Source: Myxococcales bacterium (lineage in GTDB: Bacteria; Myxococcota_A; UBA9160; UBA4427). From it: a DNA stretch of 64,000 nucleotides. How positions within the stretch are numbered: the stretch's first letter is position 1; the number at the start of each line of letters is the position of its first letter. This document shows positions 53,951 through 62,900 of the stretch, in pieces. Location of the stretch: positions 18,212-82,211 of the forward strand of contig JADFNE010000014.1 of NCBI GenBank assembly GCA_022563535.1, given 5' to 3'. The translations under genes and the position numbers were made by a program. Under the pieces are notes generated by a model. It worked only from the letters and a program-made list of their open reading frames with translations, had not been told where the DNA came from and made no database searches.

Positions 53951-54020
53951 TGGGGAAATACGCGGACTGGGGAGTTTATGGGTTGGGTCAATCGTGTTCT
54001 CGGAGTGGATGGGGGAGGGG

Positions 54021-54150
54021 GTGTTGCGGGGCTTTGGGGGTGAGGATCGGGGGTCTTGCTGTACTGGGCGTGTTGCCATTTGGGCAATGAGGGAAAGGGA
54101 GGTTTTCGGGGGTGATGGGTTAGTGCGGGGTGTGGCGGTGGCGCGGACAG
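54021..54150. repeat. Left inverted arm of the RAYT element, with REP-like hairpin
   Basis: The G-rich arm is imperfectly reverse-complementary to 54961-55100. The best block is about 54053-54099 against 55018-55060 (shared GGGCAATGAGGGAAAGG and its complement, and CTTGCT...CTGGGC against GCCCAG...AGCAAG). A short hairpin TTGCC-loop-GGCAA is at 54073-54087. The arm lies between the imuA operator and the transposase gene. Confidence 0.65.
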
Positions 54151-54247
54151 GGGGTGAATGAAAGTTCACGAGTTGTGGTTGTGTTTATTTTATTTATCTG
54201 ACGCATTATTAGGTTGATTGGGGCGATGGTTCTGCTACAGTAGAGGC

Positions 54248-54958
54248 ATGGCAGTAATCAAGCAGTTGGAACTCGCTGACTATGTCTTGCAGAAGCGCAT
54301 GACCTCTGGACATGGGGGACCGCGCAAAGGGGCTGGGGCCAAGCGGGTTGGACGTGGCCAGGTGCCTCATCGACAACGATCTGATTTTAATAAACTCACT
54401 CCCGCCCATGTGACGTTGCGTGTTGTAAAGGGACTCTCGAATCTTCGGCAACGATCACTCGTGATGGAAGTGCGGAAGACATTCTCCCGGGGGTGTGAGC
54501 GCGGCGACTTCCGGTTGGTTGAGTACTCCATCCAGCACAATCATCTTCACATGATTGTCGAGGCTGAGTCTCGAGATGCCCTCTCCCGGGGCATGAAGTC
54601 GATTGCTGCTCGGTTTGCACTGGCTGTGAATCGTGTCTTTAAGCGAACCGGTAAGGTGATTGCAGGCCGGTATCACGTTCAGCTTCTCACTTCGCCCCAG
54701 CAGGTGCGCAACGCGCTTCGTTATGTACTTCTCAATATCCGAAAGCACTTCAAACAGCGAAACGGCCATGCGCCACCCGTGAAGATCGACGAAGCCTCTT
54801 CGGGCAGTCAGTTCGACGGCTGGCGCGCAACCTCAAAGAGCTTGCGCGTGAAGGCATCCACCGAGGAAGAAGTAGGAGTCGCCAAGGCGGTGAGTTGGCT
54901 CCTCAGCAAAGGCTGGCGCAGACGCGGCCTGATCGACCTCTCCGCAATTCCGGGCTAA
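54248..54958 (+). CDS. REP-associated tyrosine transposase (RAYT, Y1_Tnp domain)
   Basis: The 236-aa protein (ATG 54248) has the Y1 HUH-type motif IQHNHLHMIVEA with two His around a hydrophobic residue. The catalytic Tyr region is YVLLNIRKHFKQRNGHAP, preceded by KVIAGRYHVQLLTSPQQVRNALRY. These single-strand transposases process REP hairpins. Long inverted arms with REP-like hairpins flank it on both sides, which is the layout of a self-contained REPtron. Insertion between imuA and a P450 gene suggests recent arrival. The gene start is preceded by AT-rich DNA (54175-54215), unlike the G-rich arm. Confidence 0.88.
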   Translation: MAVIKQLELADYVLQKRMTSGHGGPRKGAGAKRVGRGQVPHRQRSDFNKLTPAHVTLRVVKGLSNLRQRSLVMEVRKTFSRGCERGDFRLVEYSIQHNHLHMIVEAESRDALSRGMKSIAARFALAVNRVFKRTGKVIAGRYHVQLLTSPQQVRNALRYVLLNIRKHFKQRNGHAPPVKIDEASSGSQFDGWRATSKSLRVKASTEEEVGVAKAVSWLLSKGWRRRGLIDLSAIPG

Positions 54959-54960
54959 AA

Positions 54961-55100
54961 ACTCTCCCCCACCCAGTTCCCCCGCCGAAGCCCACCCCGT
55001 CCGCACTACCAAACCGTCCTTTCCCTCATTGCCCAGCGGGCAACATGCCCAGTAAAGCAAGCTCCCCCGAGCCGCCTCCCCCCGCAACCGAACGGAGTAA
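54961..55100. repeat. Right inverted arm of the RAYT element, with REP-like hairpin
   Basis: The C-rich arm is the imperfect mirror of 54021-54150. A perfect hairpin TTGCCC-AGC-GGGCAA is at 55029-55043. The arm ends just before the P450 stop codon (55109). Confidence 0.65.
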
Positions 55101-55108
55101 TTCCCTAT

Positions 55109-56392
55109 CTAGCAACAACGCCCACCCCCAAGCTCAATCGGCAACGCAGTAGGCCCCCACAACATCATCGATCGCAGATACTCCTCAGGCTCTCCAGATC
55201 CCGAGAATTCCGGAAATCGCCGCAACAGTGTCGTAATCGCAATCTCCGTCTCCAACTTTGCCAACAGCGACCCCATACAGAAATGGTTGCCGAGACCAAG
55301 CCCGAGATGCTGGTTCTCCGTTCGCCCAAGATCCAATTGCTCCGGATGCGAAAACTGCGCCGGATCGCGATTGGCAGCAGCCAGAACCACCACGACCAGA
55401 TCCCCCGCGCGAACTCTATGCCCCCCTACCTCGCAGTCTTCGATTGCGGCTCGATCGGTCAGCAGGATCGGACCCGCGAACCTCAAGAACTCATCCACTG
55501 CGGTTTCGATCAACGCTGGATTGTCCTGCAACCGCTTGCGCTCGCCCGGGTTGCGCAGCAATTGGACTACCGCGTTGGCGATCAGATGAGTTGTGGTTTC
55601 GTGTCCGGCCACCAGGATCAAGCTCACGAGTGCCATCAGGTCGCGCTCGTTCATGCGGTTGCCATCTTCTTCCGCTTCGAGCATCGCCGACAGTAAGTCA
55701 TCCTTCGGGTGGGCCCGGCGTTCTTCGAGCAGCGGGCGCAGGTAGGCGTTGAGCTCTCTCACGGCGGTGCGAATGGATGCGTCCCCGCCCCGAGCTTGAA
55801 GCGGGTCGAGGAGTTGTACGAGTAGCCTCGACCAGGCCGCGAACTTCTCGCGATCCTTCGACGGCAGACCCAACATTTCCAGGATCACAGCGATGGGAAG
55901 CGGGTGCGCCAGATCGCGGATCAACTCGACATCTTCGCTCTTCGCCATTTGATCCATGAGATCGTCGACGACGGCTTGAATGCGGGGTCGCAAGCCTTCG
56001 ACGCGTCGCGGGGTAAAGGCCTTGCTCACCAGTCCGCGGAGCTTTCGGTGTTCGTCGCCGTCGAGCATCAGCAGGTTGCGGTCGATCATCGCCCAGAATT
56101 CAGGGTCTTTTTTGGCACTCTTGGCGATGCCCTTCATGACCTTCGTTTGGCTGCGATCGGTGGTGAAGTTTTTGTCGCGCAGGATGAACTGGACGTCTTC
56201 GTAGCGGGTGGCGATGAACGCCATGAAGACGCGGCTGTAGTAGAAGGGTCGTTGCTCGCGCATGCGTCGAAACGTCGCATGGGGGTCTCGCCGGAACTCG
56301 GGCAAGAACGGATTGAATGGCCCGAACAGGGGTCCGCACAGACGCATCAGCCATTCTTGCGCCACGATCCACTGCAAGAGTCGCAGCACCAT
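55109..56392 (-). CDS. Cytochrome P450 (CYP107/bacterial class I-like)
   Basis: ATG 56392 (427 aa, MVLRLLQWIVAQEWLMR) is preferred to 56422. The monooxygenase features are present: oxygen-binding helix I AGHETTTHLIANAV, the ExxR motif in VDEFLRF, and the heme loop LGLGNHFCMGSLLAKLE. In that loop the Cys is present, but the usual Phe (FxxGxxxC) is Leu. It oxidises an unknown substrate using a ferredoxin partner that is not in the window. Its stop lies 9 bp after the right REP arm. Confidence 0.9.
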   Translation of the reverse strand: MVLRLLQWIVAQEWLMRLCGPLFGPFNPFLPEFRRDPHATFRRMREQRPFYYSRVFMAFIATRYEDVQFILRDKNFTTDRSQTKVMKGIAKSAKKDPEFWAMIDRNLLMLDGDEHRKLRGLVSKAFTPRRVEGLRPRIQAVVDDLMDQMAKSEDVELIRDLAHPLPIAVILEMLGLPSKDREKFAAWSRLLVQLLDPLQARGGDASIRTAVRELNAYLRPLLEERRAHPKDDLLSAMLEAEEDGNRMNERDLMALVSLILVAGHETTTHLIANAVVQLLRNPGERKRLQDNPALIETAVDEFLRFAGPILLTDRAAIEDCEVGGHRVRAGDLVVVVLAAANRDPAQFSHPEQLDLGRTENQHLGLGLGNHFCMGSLLAKLETEIAITTLLRRFPEFSGSGEPEEYLRSMMLWGPTALPIELGGGRCC

Positions 56393-56601
56393 TGCATCCT
56401 CCCGTCGGACAGTTTTAACCAATTGTCAGAATAGCTCGATGGGAGATCCGGGCGAGATTTCCAACGATGAAAACGAGACAATTTCAGAAAGTTCCGGCGC
56501 GCTGCAGCGAGGAAGACCGGCGACCGTCGGGTATGATCTGCGGCGGCAGGTAGACGTTGATCGATAGACACTGATAGATAGATAACAACAGGTAGAAATG
56601 G

Positions 56602-57357
56602 ATGGCGATCAATCGAGTCAAAGAATTGTGGCAACGCGGCGAGATCGCCTATGGGGCCTGGCTGTCCATTCCGAGTTCGCTGTCGAGTGAAGCGATGGCG
56701 CGTGCTGGTTTCGACTATGTCTGTATCGATCTCCAACACGGGCTGATCGATTATCCCGCTGCGGCTGAAATGTTGGTCGCGATCAGCTGCAGCGATGCCA
56801 CACCCTTCGTGCGAGTTCCCTCCAATGATGCTGCGGCGATTAACCGCGCGCTGGACGCAGGGGCTCTGGGAATCATCGTTCCGTTGATCCATACCGCAGA
56901 CGATGCCTGCCGAGCGATCAGTGCATGTCGCTACCCGCCGGAGGGCAGCCGAAGTTATGGACCCGTGCGGGCTTCCATGACCTGGGGGCCGGACTACTTC
57001 GAAGCAGCCAATGATCTAGTCGTCTGCGTCCCGATGATCGAAACCCGACAAGCGTTGGCGGAAATCGAATCGATCATCGCACTGCCGGGGATCGACGCCA
57101 TCTACGTCGGGCCCAACGACTTGAGTCTTTCGCTGGGGCAGCCACCGGGTCTCGACAACGACGGGGCCTACCAGGAGGCCTATCGCTCGATCGCCAAGAG
57201 TTGTGCGGCCCGGGGAATCGTTGCGGGTATACACGGCACGGCCGAACTCGCAGCCAAGCACGAGGACACTGGCTACCGCATGGTGACCGTGTCGAGTGAT
57301 CTTGGATTGCTGAAACGGGGAGGGGAGCTGGATCTCGAGCGGGCAAAACAGCGCTGA
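56602..57357 (+). CDS. HpcH/HpaI-type class II pyruvate aldolase
   Basis: The 251-aa protein has AYGAWLSIPSSLSSEAMARAGFDYVCIDLQHGLIDY with catalytic His in DLQHG, TPFVRVPSNDAAAINRALDAGALGIIVPLIHTADDACRAISACRYPPEGSRSYGP (Arg, and GIIVPL), and NDLSLSLG near the C-terminus. It cleaves or forms 4-hydroxy-2-oxo acids such as 2-keto-3-deoxyglucarate. The substrate is not deducible. It is divergent from the P450 gene by about 210 bp. Confidence 0.88.
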   Translation: MAINRVKELWQRGEIAYGAWLSIPSSLSSEAMARAGFDYVCIDLQHGLIDYPAAAEMLVAISCSDATPFVRVPSNDAAAINRALDAGALGIIVPLIHTADDACRAISACRYPPEGSRSYGPVRASMTWGPDYFEAANDLVVCVPMIETRQALAEIESIIALPGIDAIYVGPNDLSLSLGQPPGLDNDGAYQEAYRSIAKSCAARGIVAGIHGTAELAAKHEDTGYRMVTVSSDLGLLKRGGELDLERAKQR

Positions 57358-57485
57358 GCATCCACAATGCCTTCCGGGCGTGCGGTGGTAGAACGCCTCG
57401 CTTTGCTGATCACCCGTCACTTCCAGAATGTCCTCGACCAGGACTCGCCGACGCAGGACAGCAGGACCGGGATTCGAACTCGACG

Positions 57486-58040
57486 TTGGCTTCCTGGCGG
57501 TTTTTTTCGCCGGTAGCGATGGGGACGAACTCGGTGCCAACAACTCTCCCGGGAAGGGCTCTTTACTCACGAGCAGCTTCCACTCGCTGCCGTCGATATC
57601 TGGGAGAACCGTGCAGCCGCAACCGCGTGGTTCGTTTGATGCGGGACAACGGCCTTCGCGGGATTCCTCGGCGGCGTCGCTGGCGGACGAAGCCCACGGG
57701 CACTCGGCCGGATCACGTTCAAAACCATCTGGCTCGAGACTTCACTGCGGACGAACCCAACACCAAGTGGGTGACCGACATCACCTACATCCGAACTGCC
57801 GAAGGGTGGCTCTATCTGTCGGTGGTGGTGGACCTCTACTCCGGGCGGGTGGTGAGCTGGTCGATGAGTGCCCGCCAGGATCGCCAATTGGTACTGCAGG
57901 CTGTCTTGATGGCGCTGTGGCAACTCCCCACTTTCAAGGTGTTACGACGACCAATTGAATTCACCCAGTTCACCAGCGATGAATACCAGCAGTTTGGACT
58001 TCCCCCAAAACAGTGGATGCTTCGGAGGCTAGAGCATTGA
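57486..58040 (+). mobile_element. IS3-family transposase (OrfB) remnant
   Basis: The region reads GEPCSRNRVVRLMRDNGLRGIPRRRRWRTKPTGTRPDHVQNHLARDFTADEPNTKWVTDITYIRTAEGWLYLSVVVDLYSGRVVSWSMS, the N-half of an IS3 OrfB with the first catalytic Asp (DITYI). The HSDRG/second Asp segment is gone and replaced by PTFKVLRRPIEFTQ, then FTSDEYQQF resumes and the gene ends in LRRLEH. The catalytic triad is broken, no OrfA and no clear terminal inverted repeats are visible, so it is dead. It abuts the stump of a CPA2 antiporter gene. The left boundary is uncertain. Confidence 0.7.
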
Positions 58041-58303
58041 GCCAGCCAGAGGAGTCCCATTTGGACGGAAGCCACGCCCCAGACCTCCGGCCGCAGAAGG
58101 CTGCTGGGACGCAACTTCAGACCGATCGAGAAGAGCAGCAGATAGACGCCATATTCGCCGAGGACGGCGAGCAACTCGCCGCCGTCCAGGCGCAGGGCGT
58201 GAAGGATGAAGCCCCCCGCAAGGAATCCGATTAGCGGAGGAAGCCCGATCAGACGGGCACCGAACCCCAGAACGAATGCAATCAAGATCGCCATAGTCGT
58301 CAC
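58022..58303 (-). pseudogene. 5' stump of a CPA2-family cation/proton antiporter (KefB-like)
   Basis: The frame from ATG 58303 encodes TMAILIAFVLGFGARLIGLPPLIGFLAGGFILHALRLDGGELLAVLGEYGVYLLLFSIGLKLRPSSLL, typical of the first three helices of a KefB/KefC-type antiporter. After about 95 residues it runs into the IS3 remnant and loses homology. The normal protein would be about 600 aa, so about five-sixths is missing. It lies 26 bp after the cardiolipin-synthase-like gene on the same strand, as the distal gene of the efflux operon. Confidence 0.7.
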
Positions 58304-58328
58304 GACGAGAACCTGTCACGGGAGCGGG

Positions 58329-59963
58329 CTAGATCTGATCCGCCAGCGGAAAGAGCCCGAAGAACCAATCCAAAAACCGTTGCAAGCCGTCGTCGGCAGG
58401 TTGGCGCGTGACTTTTCCGGCGCTGGATTCCCAATAGAGGCGACCCCCTTCGTCTAGCTGCACCCGCCAGGCGTTCGCCGGCTCGAGGTCTCTCGCAACA
58501 ATGGCGGCGAATTGGCCGGCTAGCGCAGGATCCCGAATCAGGAGTCCATTCTCGGTATTCAGCTCTACCCCGCGAGGCGAGATATTCAGCGCACCGATGT
58601 ACATGCGGCTTCGATCCACCATGACCACCTTTGTGTGCAGAACATGGGTCCTCGCGGCGACTGGCGGTGTATCAATGCCCCTCGTCCAGAGGCGGTCTGA
58701 ACGCATCTCGTAGAGTTCGACACCGGCCGCGAGTAGGGGCTTTCGCCACTTCTTGTACTGGCTGCTCGCGATCGCGTGATTGTTCGACGCGAGGGAGTTG
58801 GTCAAAACACGGACGCGAATCCCACGATCCGTCAGCCCGGAGAGATAATCCACGAGGTCCTGTCGCGGGACGAAATATGCGGAAACGATCGTTAGTTCGC
58901 TCTCGATGCCCGAGACAAACTCACCGATCGACCTAAACACCTGATCCGGAACTCCATCGCGGAGCGCGGCCGGGTCGTCGCTCACCGCTTCCGAGGGGCC
59001 ATAGGTCATCCGGTCCAGCATCCCCACCAATCGCTCGTTCCAGGCGATGGGCTCCAGGGGAAACTCGCGGAGCCGATCGTGCGCGCCGTCCAGTATCCTT
59101 TCTACCCGCCGGAAGAGACGCGTCAAGTCTGCAGAGTTTCTCCGTTCCTGCGCGAGCGCTTCGATGGGGTGGGTCCACTCGTCGTTCCAAAAAACATCGA
59201 ACGTCTCTGCGAGATCAGGTACGACCGGGCCGATAGCGAGAACGTCGAGGTCCTTGAAATTCTTCTCTTCGTTGAGCCCAAAATACTCATCCGCCAGGTT
59301 TCGCCCGCCCGCAATCGCCACATGGTTGTCGGCGATCAGGACCTTATTGTGCATTCGATGATTCAGCTCGGGGCGACGGACAAACTCCCATACGCGTCTC
59401 ACGGTGTTGGGCCTATTGGCGTAACTGCCCCGATTCCAGGGATTGAAGGTGCGAATGTCGATGTTCGGATGTTGCTGGAAGCCCTCTTCATCAGTGTCAT
59501 CGCGAGTAAGCAGAAAGTCGTCGATGAGGACGCGTACCCGAACTCCGCGATCTGCCGCTCGAAGAATGTGGCGCGCCAGCAAGGCCCCTGCCGCATCTCC
59601 CTTCCAGAGATAGCACTGGAGATCCAGGCTCTGGGTCGCCGAATCGATCAGCGCAAAGCGCCACCGCAGCGCCTCTGCGTTGTGGTCGAGCAACAGGAGC
59701 CCCGATTCCCCCGGGCCCGCTCGCCGGGCGGCTTCCTCGCTCAGCCGCGTCAGAGGTCCCCGCTCTGCTGGTTGTAGAGTGTGTCCGCGAGGTCGCGCCC
59801 CATCGGCCGCCGGTTGACTGGCGCAGAAAACCGCGATCATGAGCACGAGGCCGACGGTAATTCGCTTGCCGAACTTGCTCTCGATGTCCTGCGCGGTGGC
59901 TGGCGTGTCCTCGACTGTGTCGTGCAACGAGGCGGTGGCAAGAGTGGCGGGATCCGTCGGCAC
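58329..59963 (-). CDS. clsC: Phospholipase D-like protein, cardiolipin synthase C-like
   Basis: The 544-aa protein has an N-terminal membrane or signal segment (KRITVGLVLMIAVFCASQPAADG) and two HKD motifs: HNKVLIADNHVAIAGGRNLADEYFG and HTKVVMVDRSRMYIGALNISPRG. ClsC makes cardiolipin from phosphatidylglycerol and phosphatidylethanolamine. Membership of a metal-efflux operon is unusual. It starts 10 bp after the end of the RND gene. Confidence 0.82.
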   Translation of the reverse strand: MPTDPATLATASLHDTVEDTPATAQDIESKFGKRITVGLVLMIAVFCASQPAADGARPRGHTLQPAERGPLTRLSEEAARRAGPGESGLLLLDHNAEALRWRFALIDSATQSLDLQCYLWKGDAAGALLARHILRAADRGVRVRVLIDDFLLTRDDTDEEGFQQHPNIDIRTFNPWNRGSYANRPNTVRRVWEFVRRPELNHRMHNKVLIADNHVAIAGGRNLADEYFGLNEEKNFKDLDVLAIGPVVPDLAETFDVFWNDEWTHPIEALAQERRNSADLTRLFRRVERILDGAHDRLREFPLEPIAWNERLVGMLDRMTYGPSEAVSDDPAALRDGVPDQVFRSIGEFVSGIESELTIVSAYFVPRQDLVDYLSGLTDRGIRVRVLTNSLASNNHAIASSQYKKWRKPLLAAGVELYEMRSDRLWTRGIDTPPVAARTHVLHTKVVMVDRSRMYIGALNISPRGVELNTENGLLIRDPALAGQFAAIVARDLEPANAWRVQLDEGGRLYWESSAGKVTRQPADDGLQRFLDWFFGLFPLADQI

Positions 59964-59973
59964 GACAGCGAAC

Positions 59974-62900
59974 TCAGTTGGGAGGGTCTGCTGCAGATGC
60001 GTGTGCAGAAAGTCCGCTGCCTCGCTCGAGCAGCCACTCCTCGCGACTGCAGTAGAGGACCGGCACGACGAAGAGCGTGAGGAGCGCGATCAGCATGCCT
60101 CCGAAGGCGGGAATCGCCATTGGCATCATGATGTCCGCGCCACGGCCCGAGGAGGTAAGAATGGGAAGCAGTGCCAGCAGCGTCGTCGCCGTCGTCATCA
60201 GACAGGGCCGAATGCGGCGCTGGCCCGCTACCAAAACGGTTGCGCGTATCTGCTCCACGCTGTTCGGCCGCTCCCGAGCAAAGGTGCGGTCCAAGGTACT
60301 GGACATCAGTACGCCGTCGTCGGTGGCAATGCCGAAGAGCGCAATGAAGCCAACCCAGACCGCCACCGACAAGTTCACGGGTGAAATCCCCAGCGTGTCG
60401 CGGAGATTTACACCGAACAAGCTGACATCGAGGAAGTGGGGGCTTCCGTAGAGCCAGATCAGGATGAAGCCACCGGAAAAGGCAATGGCCACGCCACTGA
60501 ACACGATCAGGCTCGTCGTCACCGACTTGAACTGGAGGTAGATCAACAGAAAGATGACGAACATGGCGAGGGGTAGAATCAGCATCAGTCGCTGTTGCGA
60601 TCGAACTTGATTCTCGAATGCTCCGGCGAAGACGAAGCTCACTCCCGCCGGGACCTCGAACTCCCCCGAGTCGATTGCGTCTCTGAGGTGGCGGTCCGCG
60701 GCGCGCACGACCTCCACCTCGGAGTGGCCAGCCTTCATATCAAAGACGACATAAGAGATGAGGAAGGTGTCCTCGCTCTTGATGACCTGCGGGCCACGTA
60801 CGTAGCGAATTTCGGCGAGTTCGCGCAGTGGAATCTGAACTCCGCCGATACCGGTTATCAGCACATCGCCAAGGGAGTCGGGTCGATCGCGCAGCTCACG
60901 CATGTACCTCACTCGCACGGGGTAGCGCTGACGCCCCTCCACCGTACGTGTGATGGTGCGGCCGCCGATCGCGACCTCGACGATATTCTGCACTCCCTGA
61001 ACGCTGATCCCGAAGCGCGCAATCGCCTCCCGGTCGATCACGATCTCGAGATAGGGCTTGCCGACGACGCGGTCCGCGATGACCGCGTTCGCGTTGACTT
61101 CCGGCACTTCCTTCAGGAGACGCTCGATCTGCAAGCCGGCCGTTTCGAGCGCTTCGAGCGTCGGCCCCTTGATCTTCACCCCCATCGGTGCCCGCATGCC
61201 GCTCTGGAGCATGACGGTGCGCGCCGCGATCGGCTGCAGCTTCGGTGCTGACGTCACACCGGGGAGCTGTGCTGCGTTTACAATTTCAGTCCAGATGTCA
61301 TCTGAGCTCTGGATCTTGTCCCGCCACACTCGATACGAGCGGCCAGAAGGGTCGGGAATCAAGTCGCCCGCCGCGTCGCGAGTGAAGCTGTCGCCATCGT
61401 GTACGAAACGCAGGGGACGGCCTTGTTCGTCGCTGAGATATTCGGAGCGGTAGTTGACGACGATCTCGAACATCGAGATGGGTGCAGTGTCGAGTGGGCT
61501 GCCGGCACGACCAAGTTTTCCGACAACCGTGTCTACCTCGGGTACTGACGCAATCAGCCGATCGAGCGTCTGGAGCTGGTCCAGCGCCTCGCCGATGGAC
61601 GCGTGTGGCATGGTGGTGGGCATGTAGAGGAAGGAGCCCTCGTCGAGGGCCGGCATGAACTCCTGCCCAACTCCCGGGAAGGCCCGGGTGAGCGCGCGCC
61701 AGGCAGGGTTGGCCCGCGCAAAATCGGGTACGAAGCCGAGGGTGACGTCCACGCCCATCCAGGCGGTCATTCCGAAGAGGAAGGTCACCGTGGGCAGTAG
61801 GGCGAAGCGCAGCTTGTGCGCGAGAAATGTGGCCAGCAACCACGGATAGGCGCGCTTGAATGCGGCGAAGGCGCCGAGTAGCACGCCGAAGCTCACTGCG
61901 ACGAACATCAGGTTCGCAAAGTTGCTGCGCTCACCACCGAGTGGCACCCAGTCAGCCGCGAGAGCAATGGCGACGCCGACGACGACCAGTGCGAGCTGCA
62001 GCCATTCGCGCCGGGATCGTATCGCGCCAGGAAGACGCGCTTCCAGCAGCTCGAGCCCTGCGTAGGCGAGCGCGAATCCGCCCATCCAGGGCGGGCCAAC
62101 GAATAGCAGCACCGCCCCTAGGGCCAACACTGCGATGGCGCCGGGCGCTGGGCGGTCAGAGCGTCCCGAGCGCCGCGCGAACAGCCACGTCGCGAGCACC
62201 GGCAGCAGGGTGAGAGCGGAAATCGCTGCGCCGATCAAAGCGAAGGTCTTGGTGAATGCCAGGGGTTTGAACAAGCGCCCCTCCGGTCCGTCCATGAAAA
62301 ACACCGGAAGGAAGCTCACCACTGTGGTTGCGACTGCGGTGAGGAGTGCGGGGGCGACCTCTGCCGCCGCCAGGTGGACGCGATCCCGAACGCTGTCTGT
62401 GGAATCCGGATCGTCCATGTGTTGCAGTGTGTTTTCGGTGAGCACAATGCCGAGATCGACCATGGTACCGATAGCGATCGCTATACCGGAGAGCGCAACG
62501 ATGTTGGCGTCGACGCCGAAGCGACGCATGCACACGAACGAGAACAGGACCGAGAAGGGCAACAGGCTGGACACGAGCATCGAACCGCGCAGGTGTCGGA
62601 CCATGACGAGCACCACGATGACGGTGATGAGGATCTGCTGGAATATCGCCGCGCTCAAAGTGCCCAGTGTCTCGTGGATGAGCTTTGTGCGGTCGTAGAA
62701 CGGGACTATTGCGAGCTTGGACACTCGACCGTCTGCCAAGCGCTTCGAAGGAAGCCCCGGCGAGATTTCTTCGATTCGCTCGACAACCCGATCGATCACC
62801 GCCAGCGGATTCGCGCCGTAGCGCGCCACGACAACGCCGCCGACCGTCTCGGCGCCCATCTTGTCGAGCGCACCGCGCCGCGCCGCCGGACCCAGTCCAA

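Noticed and set aside
57458..57482. tRNA T-arm-like sequence (GTTCGAATCCCGG on the minus strand)
   Set aside because: The T-stem has a mismatch and a wobble, and no matching acceptor, D-arm or anticodon stem is found upstream, so this is not a tRNA gene and at most a fragment or chance match.
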